This document shows positions 8,172 through 15,987 of a stretch of 17,638 nucleotides of DNA, piece by piece. Source of the stretch: Nitrospirota bacterium (GTDB lineage: Bacteria; Nitrospinota_A; UBA7883; JACRGQ01); assembly GCA_024275775.1 (NCBI GenBank), contig JAJRYM010000208.1:1-17638 (forward strand). The letters run 5' to 3'. Under the pieces are notes generated by a model. That model saw nothing but the letters and a program-made list of their open reading frames with translations, was not told the origin of the DNA and made no database searches. The first letter of the stretch is position 1; each line of letters opens with the position of its first letter. Both the position numbers and the translations under genes were made by a program.

Positions 8172-8915
8172 CTAGAAAATGCCGCCAAGAGATTTAGCGA
8201 ACTTGTCCAGCAGGACAGGCTGTGCTTCTTCCCATTGAAGATTGGTTTTTTTCGCCGTACCCACAACTCTGGTTTGGTAATTAAGGTAATCGCTTTTTGT
8301 ATTGGCCTGCTGGTCTCTTTGCACTTTTCCGACGGAAGCTCCGCCGGAGTGATGCCTCGTAACGCCTCCCGGCACTTTTTCCGCTATATTTACGTCAACG
8401 ACAAGCATGTATTTATCGACATGAATGTAAGAACCGGCCAGCCCTCCGGCTATCGCGCCTGCCACGGCGCCTACGACAGCCCCGGCGGTTTGCGAGGTTT
8501 GGCCTCCGCCCACCGTGGAACCAAGAATGCCACCACCAACGGCGCCAAGAAGCATTCCCTCTTCAGTGAGGCCTTCTCTTTCATGGTCGGCGTAGAGCAC
8601 GTTGGCCTGAAGCCGATAGTACGCTTTCAGGGGATTGTCGGAGATTTTGTATCCCCGCCTTTTAAGCTGTTTTTCTATATAGTTTTCTATTGCTACAGGG
8701 TCGATGTCCTGCCTGTCCGAGGTATTTCTCACATGCACCCAGACCACCCTTTTTTCCGGCTCCACCGGTTCGAGGAAGATTGTTTCGGACATTTTCACCG
8801 ATGTCTCAAGCTCTCTTGATTCAATGGCCGATTGCGTTTTGGTCGCGCATCCCGCTCCGGCCATCGCCAGCGCCAGAACCGCTATCCCCGATGCAACATA
8901 TTTAAGCTGTTTCAC
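8172..8915 (-). CDS. traT: TraT-family outer-membrane lipoprotein
   Basis: TraT of F-type plasmids is a surface-exposed outer-membrane lipoprotein that blocks mating-pair formation and gives resistance to complement. This 247-residue protein matches TraT along its length: the lipoprotein signal ending at C23 (AGAGC), VKMSETIFLEP, HVRNTSD, AYYRLQANVLYAD, a Gly/Ala-rich pair of hydrophobic stretches at about 120-165, VDVNIAEK, YQTRVVGTAKK and EEAQPVLLDKFAKSL near the end. The start is GTG at 8915 with GAGGA about 9 bases upstream. No conjugation genes are nearby, so this is a chromosomal homologue. Its role as exclusion, envelope protection or general surface lipoprotein is open. Confidence 0.9.
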   Translation of the reverse strand: MKQLKYVASGIAVLALAMAGAGCATKTQSAIESRELETSVKMSETIFLEPVEPEKRVVWVHVRNTSDRQDIDPVAIENYIEKQLKRRGYKISDNPLKAYYRLQANVLYADHEREGLTEEGMLLGAVGGGILGSTVGGGQTSQTAGAVVGAVAGAIAGGLAGSYIHVDKYMLVVDVNIAEKVPGGVTRHHSGGASVGKVQRDQQANTKSDYLNYQTRVVGTAKKTNLQWEEAQPVLLDKFAKSLGGIF

Positions 8916-8967
8916 GCGCTATATCCTCAATAAAAAGTAAATTCTGCTTCTCTTATTGTGTGACGCT

Positions 8968-8996
8968 ATTATAGGCATTATTTCATCCGCTTTCAC
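8968..8996 (-). promoter_or_regulatory. Probable traT promoter
   Basis: The minus strand shows GTGAAA (8996-8991), a 17-base spacer and a perfect TATAAT (8973-8968), 52 bases before the traT GTG. The -35 box matches the consensus at four of six positions. The element overlaps the last codons of the cytochrome gene, so traT probably has its own start site. Confidence 0.55.
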
Positions 8997-10176
8997 GCTG
9001 GAGATCCAGTTTCTTTCCGTAAACCTCGTACGATATCGGCTCTTCGGTTTCGTAGCCGATCTTCTTTTTTCTTGCTTCATCCAGCAGGTGGTAGCGCACG
9101 GAAATCTCCAGCGTCCGCGGTGGACTGGTTTTGCCTTTTCTGAAACCGAAAACGAACTTTCTCGGTTCGTCGTACGGCAGGCGTGTGTCCCACAGGTCGG
9201 CTATGACCGGCCTCCATAAGATGTATCTTTTCATCTTGAAAATTTTTTCTTTTATCAGCTCCCCGTTCTGCCCGAAAAGCCTCAACTCCAGCGTCAGATG
9301 CCTGTCGGGAGTGCCTGTTGGAAGGTAATGGTAAGTGCCGATGTTCGTGAGTGTGATAACGAATTTTACGCTGTCGCCATCGACTTCCTTTTCATATTCC
9401 ACGGAAAGAGCGGATTTAACCTTATCGGGATGGTGCCCTCCATGAAAAAGATGTCTCCCGACCCTTTTCGGTTCAAACCCTTTTACAAGCGGTCTTTCGG
9501 CGGGAGGCATGTGGCATCCAACGCAGTCCGGCTCGTTTCCGCCGGCTTTTATTTCCGCTATGGTTCCGCACGGCGGGATTTTGTAAAAAGTATCCCACCT
9601 CTTTCCCGCAATCGTGTGGCATTTCAGGCAGTATTTAGAGCCGGAAGACATTGCGGGGTCGGCTTTTACCGGGTGCGGGGCGTTGACGTTCCCGAACGGG
9701 CCAACTATTTTGCCGTTTTGGATGTGGCATACGGCGCAGGTTACCCCTTCATTTTGCAGTTTGGGGTCGAAGTTCGGATTCGGTTTCAGGACGGGGTCCA
9801 GCATATCCCTGTCCCTGAACTCGGTGTAACTGTATTTCTGCTGGTTTTCCAGCGGGGTATGGCAGTTTTTGCATACCGGGGTTGAGCCGTCGTATCTGAA
9901 CTCTGTCTGGTAATACCTGTCGCTCCAGGCTTTTGAGTGCATACTTTGCGACCACTCTTTATATATCTCCGCATGACAAGATCCGCACTCTTCGGCGCTC
10001 AGGGAATTAAGCCCTTTCGGAACCTCCACCCGCATCGGGTATGCGAAATTTTCGTGCACGGCGAAAATCATCAATGGCCTGAAAAGCCTCCACGCAAGGA
10101 AAACCGTAAAGAATACAAGAAAAGCCGCAATTAAAACCTGTTTGCCGGTAATCGAGGAGGTTTCGCCGTGTTTAAT
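8983..10176 (-). CDS. Membrane-anchored pentaheme cytochrome c (c554-like), start unresolved
   Basis: Five CxxCH heme sites occur in order: CGSCH, CKNCH, CAVCH, CLKCH and CVGCH. The segment ECGSCHAEIYKEWSQSMHSKAW is typical of the cytochrome c554/c-prime domain, and extra His residues (HLFHGGHH) could be axial ligands. About 140 C-terminal residues carry no heme motif and look like a beta-rich domain. The first conventional start is TTG at 10074, but that would lack any export signal. The same frame continues upstream without a stop to 10215 and encodes a membrane anchor (VLIAAFLVFFTVFLAW, about 10137-10090). No ATG, GTG or TTG lies upstream of that anchor; ATT at 10176 is used here as a provisional boundary. 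The gene follows the M16 peptidase directly. A role in periplasmic electron transfer is inferred. Confidence 0.85.
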   Translation of the reverse strand: MKHGETSSITGKQVLIAAFLVFFTVFLAWRLFRPLMIFAVHENFAYPMRVEVPKGLNSLSAEECGSCHAEIYKEWSQSMHSKAWSDRYYQTEFRYDGSTPVCKNCHTPLENQQKYSYTEFRDRDMLDPVLKPNPNFDPKLQNEGVTCAVCHIQNGKIVGPFGNVNAPHPVKADPAMSSGSKYCLKCHTIAGKRWDTFYKIPPCGTIAEIKAGGNEPDCVGCHMPPAERPLVKGFEPKRVGRHLFHGGHHPDKVKSALSVEYEKEVDGDSVKFVITLTNIGTYHYLPTGTPDRHLTLELRLFGQNGELIKEKIFKMKRYILWRPVIADLWDTRLPYDEPRKFVFGFRKGKTSPPRTLEISVRYHLLDEARKKKIGYETEEPISYEVYGKKLDLQRESG

Positions 10177-10215
10177 AGCGGACTGCCCTTTAAGCCTGAT
10201 GCCGCGCGGAAAAGC

Positions 10216-11495
10216 TCACGCAAGCCGGATGTCGTTTTCCCATTCCAGTTTGTCGCCGTAGGGCCCTATCAGGCAGAATTTCAGCGATTCATCCACAAGA
10301 TATTTCTCCGCCACGTTTTTTATCTGTTCGCGGGTCACATTTTCTATTTCCGCCACCAGATCCTCAGGTGTTTTGATTTTTCTGTACAGAACCTCCCGGC
10401 TTCCGTAAAGGTTGGCCACTCTGCGGGAATCCTCCAGGGCTAGGTCGCTCTGCCCGATTATGTTCTGTTTCGCCCGCTCAAGTTCCTCGTCCTTTACGGC
10501 TTCGGCTTTAATTTTCCCGATTTCATCAAGGGCGCATACGCACGCGTCCCGCACCTTCTTAAGGTTCACCCCTGCGCTTACCATGAAAAGGCCGGTATCG
10601 AGGTAGGCGGAAAGGGCCGAATGGATGTAATACGCCAGCCCTCTTCTTTCCCGGATTTCGTAAAACAGCCGGGAGCTCATGGAGCCGCCCAGTATGTTGT
10701 TAAGCAGTTTGAGCGGCGGGATATCTTCATGCTCCGCCGGGCTTGAAAGGAAGCCGAATATGAAATGGGCCTGCTCGGTTTCCTTGTTCCGAACGCGCAG
10801 GCGGGGAGTGCCCGGTTTTATGCACGGAGCCGGTTCCGACTCCTTTTTTCATCTGGGAAAATAAAATATTTTCGGCAGAGCTCTTCATGCTCCTGCGGGG
10901 TGATATCCCCCGCGCATACAACCACGCAGTTGCCCGCGTGGTAATGCTTTTGATGATGGGCAAGAAAGTTCTCCCTCTGCATGGAGATAACATTCTCTTC
11001 CGGGCCGGCGATATCCCACCCCAGCGGCTGGTCTCCGAAGACAAGCCGGTGAAAATCGAGGTAAACCTGGCTCATCGGGTCGTCATGGTGCATTCTTATT
11101 TCTTCTATTATCACGCCCCTCTCGCGGCCGATTTCCTCGGAATCGAATTTGGAGTTGAGAAGCATGTCGGAAATAACGTCGTAGGCCACGTTTTTTCTTG
11201 CGGATGAAATTTTCACGTAATACCCGACCAGCTCTTCGCCGGTGAACGCGTTAAAACTTCCGCCCGCGCCGTCTATGGCGCTAGACACCGCCATGGTATC
11301 CGGGTATCTTTCCGCTCCCTTGAAGAACATATGTTCCATGAAATGCGAAATGCCGTTGTCATCGCGGGATTCGTATCGGCTTCCCGCCCGCACAAGCACG
11401 AGAAGCGTAAGAGACCGCGACGCCGGCACAGGAATAGTCAGGCATCTCAGCCCGGCCGGCGTGACTGACAGCGTATGATTAAATCTGTTATTCAT
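10216..11495 (-). CDS. M16-family zinc metallopeptidase, frameshifted
   Basis: M16 peptidases (pitrilysin/processing-peptidase type) are zinc proteases made of two related halves. The N-terminal half (11495 to 10818) carries HFMEH (H51, E54, H55) and the third zinc ligand E131 at the proper 76-residue distance, in VIIEEIRMHHDDP. The reading frame then ends early at LRA followed by TAA. The C-terminal half continues in another frame from about 10843 to 10216 and has EQAHFIFGF and RRGLAYYIHS, which supply the substrate-binding Arg/Tyr region. Adding one A to the A6 run at 10849-10844 restores a continuous 426-residue protein, the usual family length. The second half has an internal ATG at 10680 but would lack zinc ligands alone. 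No secretion signal is seen, so the enzyme is probably cytoplasmic. Confidence 0.88.
10844..10849 (-). other. A6 run where the M16 peptidase frame shifts
   Basis: The minus strand reads GAT GAA AAA AGG AGT. Reading one extra A gives GAT GAA AAA AAG GAG TCG GAA CCG and continues into the frame encoding the rest of the peptidase. A single-base undercall in a homopolymer, a real deletion or a -1 ribosomal slip at the AAA codon would all produce this pattern. Confidence 0.85.
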
Positions 11496-11542
11496 TTAAT
11501 GGAAAAACCTCTTTTCGGCGATAATAATTTTCACGATGGGAG

Positions 11543-11548
11543 ATTATA
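11543..11548 (-). promoter_or_regulatory. Possible -10 box for the M16 peptidase gene
   Basis: A perfect TATAAT lies on the minus strand 47 bases before the ATG at 11495, in the divergent gap with rimP. The best -35 at suitable spacing (CGTACA) matches only three of six positions, so the call is weak. Confidence 0.35.
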
Positions 11549-11604
11549 ACCAATATTCGGGATGTTTGTACGGTCGCGCCGCTTTCCGGCCGTTGGCGGG
11601 GCAA

Positions 11605-11633
11605 TCGTCATTGCTTCCAAGCCGTGCTAGAAT
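11605..11633 (+). promoter_or_regulatory. Probable rimP-nusA promoter
   Basis: TCGTCA (11605-11610), a 17-base spacer and TAGAAT (11628-11633) preceded by TGC form an extended -10 promoter, 63 bases before the rimP ATG. The 201-base divergent gap also holds the weaker minus-strand -10 at 11543-11548. Confidence 0.5.
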
Positions 11634-11696
11634 CAGCCATATTGTGCGTATCCTTAAACTTCCGGAATAAACCCTTGCAAGGCAGAAGAATTTTTC

Positions 11697-12161
11697 ATGG
11701 ATGAAGAACTGGCAGAAAAAATAGCGTCTCTTTTAGAGCCGTATATGACGCGGGAAAAACTTTCTCTTTACGAAGCGGAGGTTCTCCAGAGCGGAGGAAA
11801 GAAGCTGATTAGAATTTTCATAGACCGGGAGGAAGGAGTAACGCACGACGACTGCGCGGCCCTCAGCAGGCATCTTTCAACACTGCTCGATGTGGAGGAG
11901 CTCATCCCGACTCCCTACGCGCTTGAGGTGTCGTCGCCGGGGTTGACGCGCGCCCTAAAAAAACCGGCGCATTTCCGAAAAAGTCTCGGCCGTACGGTTA
12001 AAATAAGTTTCCGGAAATCGTTTGACGGGCCGAGGCAGATAATCGGCAGGCTGGAAGCGGGGGAGGGCGACAGCTTTCTTATAGTGAGCCGCCCGGACGG
12101 CAAGCAGTTCGGGTTTTCCCTCGCCGATGTGGCCAAAGCAAGATTGGAGTTTGAAGAGTGA
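11697..12161 (+). CDS. rimP: Ribosome maturation factor RimP
   Basis: RimP assists late assembly of the 30S ribosomal subunit in the cytoplasm. The 154-residue length is typical. The family core is clear: IRIFIDREEGVTHDDCAALS, then YALEVSSPGLTRALKKPAHF in the middle, followed by an SH3-like C-terminal part with GRLEAGEGDSFLIV and a short acidic tail. The ATG at 11697 is the first in the frame after the promoter; only a weak purine stretch (AGAAGAA) precedes it. Its TGA overlaps the GTG of nusA as GTGA, the usual rimP-nusA coupling. Confidence 0.95.
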   Translation: MDEELAEKIASLLEPYMTREKLSLYEAEVLQSGGKKLIRIFIDREEGVTHDDCAALSRHLSTLLDVEELIPTPYALEVSSPGLTRALKKPAHFRKSLGRTVKISFRKSFDGPRQIIGRLEAGEGDSFLIVSRPDGKQFGFSLADVAKARLEFEE

Positions 12162-13177
12162 GCCTGAATAATTTTACCGCTTTACTGGATGAAATAGCGT
12201 CGGCAAGAAAAACGGAAAAAGATACTATCGTACAGGCCATCGAGTCGGGTCTTTCACTGTCGGCCGGGTTCAAAACCGGCAAAGACAATCTCAAAGCGGT
12301 TTTTAACAGCGAAACCGGAGATTTTTCCATTTTTCAGATAAAGAGGGTGCAGGAGGTCGTAAACGACCCCGAACAGGAAATCGATATCGTGGAAGCGGCG
12401 AAACAGAATCCCGCAGTAGAGTCCGGCGACAGTATGGATGTGCCGTTCGATTATCCCGATTTAGGCCGTCTGGCGGCGAGAATCGTCCGCAGGATTATGA
12501 AAAAGACCATGGAGGAAATCGCAACCGACCATCAGGGCGAAGAAATGGAGCTCAAAAAATGGAAGATGGTGGCGGCTGAAGTTCGCGGGAAAAACGAATA
12601 TGGAGACATCCTCTGCACCGTAGGAGAGAGGAAGGGACTGCTTCCCCGCAAGGAACAGCTTTTTCGGGAGCAGGCGGAAATCGGAGATATCGCGCAAGCG
12701 GTTGTTATCGATGTAATAAGGAAAGGAAACGAATCGGTTTACGTTCTTTCCCGCACGCATCCTATTCTTCTGGGGGCGCTTTTCAGAAGGGAAGTTCCGG
12801 AGATAGGCGACGGCTGGATTGTCATCAAGGGGCTTGCGCGCGATACGGCGGGGAGGGCGAAAGTAGCGGTGATGAGTAAAAAGAAGGAGATAGATCCGGT
12901 CGGGGCGTGCATCGGGCCGGGCGGTGAAAGAGTTGGACGGGTAATGAAAGAACTGTCCGGAGAAAAAATAGACATTATCAGGTGGTCGGATAAACCTGAT
13001 GAGCTTATAGCCGCGGCGCTTACGCCGGCGAAGGTGAAGTCGGTAATCTGTAATCTACAAAAGACGGAGGCGGTTGTTGAAGTTGAGCAGGACCAGAAGG
13101 CCATCGCCGTCGGTAAAGGCGGGCTTAATATACGGCTTGCGGGGCGGCTCACGCGGTGGGGAATCAGAATAAAATAA
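12158..13177 (+). CDS. nusA: Transcription termination/antitermination protein NusA
   Basis: NusA binds RNA polymerase and nascent RNA to control pausing, termination and antitermination. The 339-residue protein has the N-terminal polymerase-binding domain (about 1-125), an S1 domain (about 130-200), and two KH domains with GPGG in DPVGACIGPGGERV and GKGG in AIAVGKGGLNIRLAGRL. It ends right after KH2 (GIRIK), so it lacks the acidic repeats of enterobacterial NusA and is slightly short even for the compact form. The start is GTG inside the GTGA overlap with rimP. The usual downstream partner infB is not here; the next gene is mlaE after a 76-base gap with no clear terminator. Confidence 0.95.
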   Translation: MSLNNFTALLDEIASARKTEKDTIVQAIESGLSLSAGFKTGKDNLKAVFNSETGDFSIFQIKRVQEVVNDPEQEIDIVEAAKQNPAVESGDSMDVPFDYPDLGRLAARIVRRIMKKTMEEIATDHQGEEMELKKWKMVAAEVRGKNEYGDILCTVGERKGLLPRKEQLFREQAEIGDIAQAVVIDVIRKGNESVYVLSRTHPILLGALFRREVPEIGDGWIVIKGLARDTAGRAKVAVMSKKKEIDPVGACIGPGGERVGRVMKELSGEKIDIIRWSDKPDELIAAALTPAKVKSVICNLQKTEAVVEVEQDQKAIAVGKGGLNIRLAGRLTRWGIRIK

Positions 13178-13253
13178 ACGGCCAGCGCCGCGCCGGGCAT
13201 GAAAAAATTTATGATATTATGACCGGAATAAATATCATCGGAGGTTGGATGAG

Positions 13254-14111
13254 ATGAAATCGGCGGAAGCGAAAAGTCACGCGGAAAAACTTCCGCGGTT
13301 GACTGCTACTGTAAGCAGGTCCAACCCTATCGACAAACTGCTGATTGGGATTCTTTCCCTTTTCCGTTTTTACATCAACCTTCTTCAGGTTTTCACCCAG
13401 TTTTTTTTCGGGCTTATCAGGCTAAGAAGCCATGAGTTCCGCTATACGATGGAAACGGTAGTTCACCAGATTATTTTTTCCGGTATCGACGCGTTTTACG
13501 TTGTAGGGGCGATAGCGGCGATGGTAGGCGGCGTTGTGATGGTGCAACTGATTGCGTTTTCCACCATGTTCGAGTCGGAAGCGATTCTTATGCAGATTCT
13601 CGTATCTATTATTATCAGGGAACTGGCTCCACTGCTGACTTCGCTTATATTGATAGCGAGGTCCGGTTCCGCCATCGCAATAGAGCTTGGCGTCATGCAA
13701 CTTAAACATCAGGACGATACGCTTGACGGGATGGAGATAGACATGATTCAGTTTTTTCATGTTCCCCGTGTTATCGGGCTTACTTTTTCCAATATGATTC
13801 TTGTCGGCTATTTCGTAATTATCACTCTGGGTTCGGCCTTGGCGATTTCCCTTTTTCGAGAAGGCATATACATGGGGCCGATGTTGGCAAACTTTATCGA
13901 CGCCCTGAAATTATCCGACATACTGGTTTGCATCATAAAAGCCGGGATTTTGGGAATGGTTATAGCGCTGGTCTGCATATACCACGGCTCGCAGGTTAAA
14001 AACTCTACTACGGAGATACCGCAACAGACCTCGCAGGCTCTGGTGAACTCGTATTTACTCTGTTATAAATTTACCGTTGCTATTTCAGTTGTAGCCTATC
14101 TCGTGCAATGA
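13254..14111 (+). CDS. mlaE: MlaE-family ABC lipid transporter permease, divergent
   Basis: MlaE permeases form the inner-membrane core of MCE-type transporters that move phospholipid or other hydrophobic molecules between the membranes. The start chosen is ATG at 13254, 9 bases after GGAGG; the TTG at 13245 abuts that site directly. The 285-residue product has an extra N-terminal segment of about 45 residues, then the conserved interfacial helix and about five membrane spans. RELAPLLTSLILIARSGSAIAIELGVM matches the family core. The following coupling segment, canonically like EQIDALEVMGI, is altered to HQDDTLDGMEI, and the C-terminal segment lacks the usual VGxATT pattern. The stop overlaps the next ATG as ATGA. 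Confidence 0.9.
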   Translation: MKSAEAKSHAEKLPRLTATVSRSNPIDKLLIGILSLFRFYINLLQVFTQFFFGLIRLRSHEFRYTMETVVHQIIFSGIDAFYVVGAIAAMVGGVVMVQLIAFSTMFESEAILMQILVSIIIRELAPLLTSLILIARSGSAIAIELGVMQLKHQDDTLDGMEIDMIQFFHVPRVIGLTFSNMILVGYFVIITLGSALAISLFREGIYMGPMLANFIDALKLSDILVCIIKAGILGMVIALVCIYHGSQVKNSTTEIPQQTSQALVNSYLLCYKFTVAISVVAYLVQ

Positions 14112-14875
14112 TTGAGTTGAAATCGGTTTCTTACAGGTCTGATTCGCTGGAGGTGAACAATCTTTCTTTCCATCTTAATGCCGGAGAGACCGCTGTTATT
14201 CTTGGCCCGAATAAATCGGCCAATTCCGCTTTTCTTAAAGTCTGCATGGGGGCTCACCCCATAAGCAAAGGGGAAGTTCTGTTTGATGGCGGAGCTTTAG
14301 TGAAGTACGGCTCCGATGCGGATATGTGGCGTAAAATATGTTTTATTTCTCATGAACCGGCGCTCCTCGATAACCTGACCGTCATGCAAAATGCAGGACT
14401 GCCGCTTTCGTATCATCTGGGATGGAGCGAGGAGCAGATTTTTGAGAAAGCAGAGCCTGTCTTAAAGGAATTCGGTCTGTTGCATGTCGCAAGGGATTTC
14501 CCAAGCCAGATTGGAAAGGATGACGCAAAAATAACCCAACTGGCAAGAGCGGCCATTCTTGAGCCGAAGGCTCTTCTTTTTGACGAACCTGCCGCGGGCG
14601 GCCTGAATCCTGAGATATTTCTGAGAATCCTGGGCGCGTTCAAATATTTTCAGGCCGGGGGAACAGCCGTTCTTTTTACCACGTCTTCTCCGTCTCTTGC
14701 CGCGGCCATGAAAATTCCGTGCTACCTGTTTGTAGAAGGGCGGGTGGCGGAAATAATGGAGGCGCATGAATCTCCTTTCCCGGAAATAAGGGACTATGTC
14801 GCTCGCATACGGAATCAGGCCAAACAGCAGAGTATGGCCGCTTCGACCTTTTTTGATAGAATATCGGCGGTATAA
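14108..14875 (+). CDS. MlaF-like ABC ATPase with degenerate catalytic motifs
   Basis: The 255-residue protein has the fold and order of an MlaF-type ATPase, and the operon position supports this. Its catalytic motifs are largely lost. Walker A reads GPNKSANS (33-40) instead of GxxGxGKS, with N39 at the lysine position. The Q-loop glutamine is H82 in ISHEPALLD. The LSGGQ signature is replaced by IGKDD (135-139). The D-loop is GGLNP, and the switch histidine region reads TTSSPS (191-196). Walker B is kept (LLFDEP, D159 and E160). The ORF is intact, with family-like helix segments such as TQLARAAILEPKALL, so this is a retained protein, not obvious decay. It is unlikely to hydrolyse ATP in the normal way. 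Confidence 0.88.
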   Translation: MIELKSVSYRSDSLEVNNLSFHLNAGETAVILGPNKSANSAFLKVCMGAHPISKGEVLFDGGALVKYGSDADMWRKICFISHEPALLDNLTVMQNAGLPLSYHLGWSEEQIFEKAEPVLKEFGLLHVARDFPSQIGKDDAKITQLARAAILEPKALLFDEPAAGGLNPEIFLRILGAFKYFQAGGTAVLFTTSSPSLAAAMKIPCYLFVEGRVAEIMEAHESPFPEIRDYVARIRNQAKQQSMAASTFFDRISAV

Positions 14876-14877
14876 AA

Positions 14878-15987
14878 ATGCATTACATACATCGGCTCAG
14901 CTCATTCCAGAAAAAACTGGCTATATTTGGTTTCATCCTGATTCCGCTTGTTGTCATTGGCGCGCTTTTTGCCATGTGGGCTAATAAGGAAAAAATATTC
15001 GCGGATTTTTTTCATCTCAGAACAGTTGTTGAGTCGGCATCGGGAATCGATCAGCAGACCACAATTTCGTTTAAGGGTATCGACATCGGCCGCGTTACAA
15101 GAGTTCACCTTAACGACAAAGATGAAATCGAAGTGTTTATGAAAATCGATGAGGCATACCATTCCAGGCTTCATGAAGACGCCGAGATTTATATGGCGGC
15201 TCAGGCTATTTTCGGGCAGAAACATTTTAACCTCCGTGGCGGTTCCAAGAATCTGCCTCCGATAAAAAACAACAGCTTCATCAAACCGGGACATGGTGAT
15301 ATTGATATGAAAGACATCATGAAACGTGTAAAACCGCTTCTCGATTCCGCAGAGGCGGCTTTCCTTAAACTCACGGAAATTGTTAACACCTTCCCAAGCC
15401 AAAAGGTAAACCAGTCCGTTGAAGATGTTCAGGCAATAATATCCGCGATAAAAAAAGGAGAATCCAGCGCAGGCCGGTTTCTAGTAACTGATAAGGCAAG
15501 CCTTTACACGAAAATCGACAGTTTGACAGCGAAGGTTAATAGCATTACCGCTCGGATTAAAGAGGCTTCCGTTCATCTGCCTGCGGCGGCGAAAAATGCT
15601 AAAACACTCACGGATAACGCCGTTGTCATCACTGGAAGAATAAAGAATACCAGCAAGGATTTGAATATCGATGAGTTGCAGAAGGTTCTTATGAGCCTTC
15701 TGAGTAATCTGGACAGGACGGTGAAAACGCTTGCGGATTTGGGGCCGACCCTTAAAGAAACCGCTGAAAACGTGAACGATACCACGAAGGAAATCAAACT
15801 GGCGGCGCCGCAGATTCCGATAATTCTCGATGATATAGAGATGGCGCTTAATGAATATCTCGTGCTCGTCGGCTCTATCAAGAGAAGCTGGCCGCTAAAG
15901 AATATTGTTCCGCCCGACGATGCAAAACCTGTGTTCGGTTCCCCCCGAAGGAATTCGCCTTACAAAAAGAAGGTGAATGGAAAATGA
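14878..15987 (+). CDS. mlaD: MlaD/MCE-domain lipid transport protein
   Basis: MCE proteins are anchored in the inner membrane and form periplasmic rings or tubes that carry lipids. The 369-residue product has a short cytoplasmic start, a membrane anchor at about 14-34 (LAIFGFILIPLVVIGALFAM), and an MCE domain at about 44-120 with DQQTTISFKGIDIGRVTRVHL and AEIYMAAQAIFGQKHFNLRGG. The region from about 130 to 335 is mostly helical and could form the alpha-helical barrel seen in longer MCE proteins. The C-terminus is short, basic and Pro-rich. The gene begins 2 bases after the ATPase stop and overlaps the next gene as ATGA. Its length exceeds that of E. coli MlaD (about 183 residues) and is closer to single-MCE proteins with a helical extension. 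Confidence 0.92.
   Translation: MHYIHRLSSFQKKLAIFGFILIPLVVIGALFAMWANKEKIFADFFHLRTVVESASGIDQQTTISFKGIDIGRVTRVHLNDKDEIEVFMKIDEAYHSRLHEDAEIYMAAQAIFGQKHFNLRGGSKNLPPIKNNSFIKPGHGDIDMKDIMKRVKPLLDSAEAAFLKLTEIVNTFPSQKVNQSVEDVQAIISAIKKGESSAGRFLVTDKASLYTKIDSLTAKVNSITARIKEASVHLPAAAKNAKTLTDNAVVITGRIKNTSKDLNIDELQKVLMSLLSNLDRTVKTLADLGPTLKETAENVNDTTKEIKLAAPQIPIILDDIEMALNEYLVLVGSIKRSWPLKNIVPPDDAKPVFGSPRRNSPYKKKVNGK

Noticed and set aside
8151..8819. 222-residue plus-strand frame opposite traT
   Set aside because: It overlaps a full TraT homologue with lipoprotein signal, promoter and ribosome-binding site; the opposite frame has no domain or start signals.
10727..11044. Separate minus-strand frame in the middle of the M16 peptidase
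   Set aside because: It is the third frame at the frameshift region and matches neither half of the peptidase; the protein is restored by a single-base change at the A6 run.
13178..13253. Terminator or promoter between nusA and mlaE
   Set aside because: The GC-rich part forms no clear hairpin with a T-run, and the AT-rich part has no box pair at suitable spacing.
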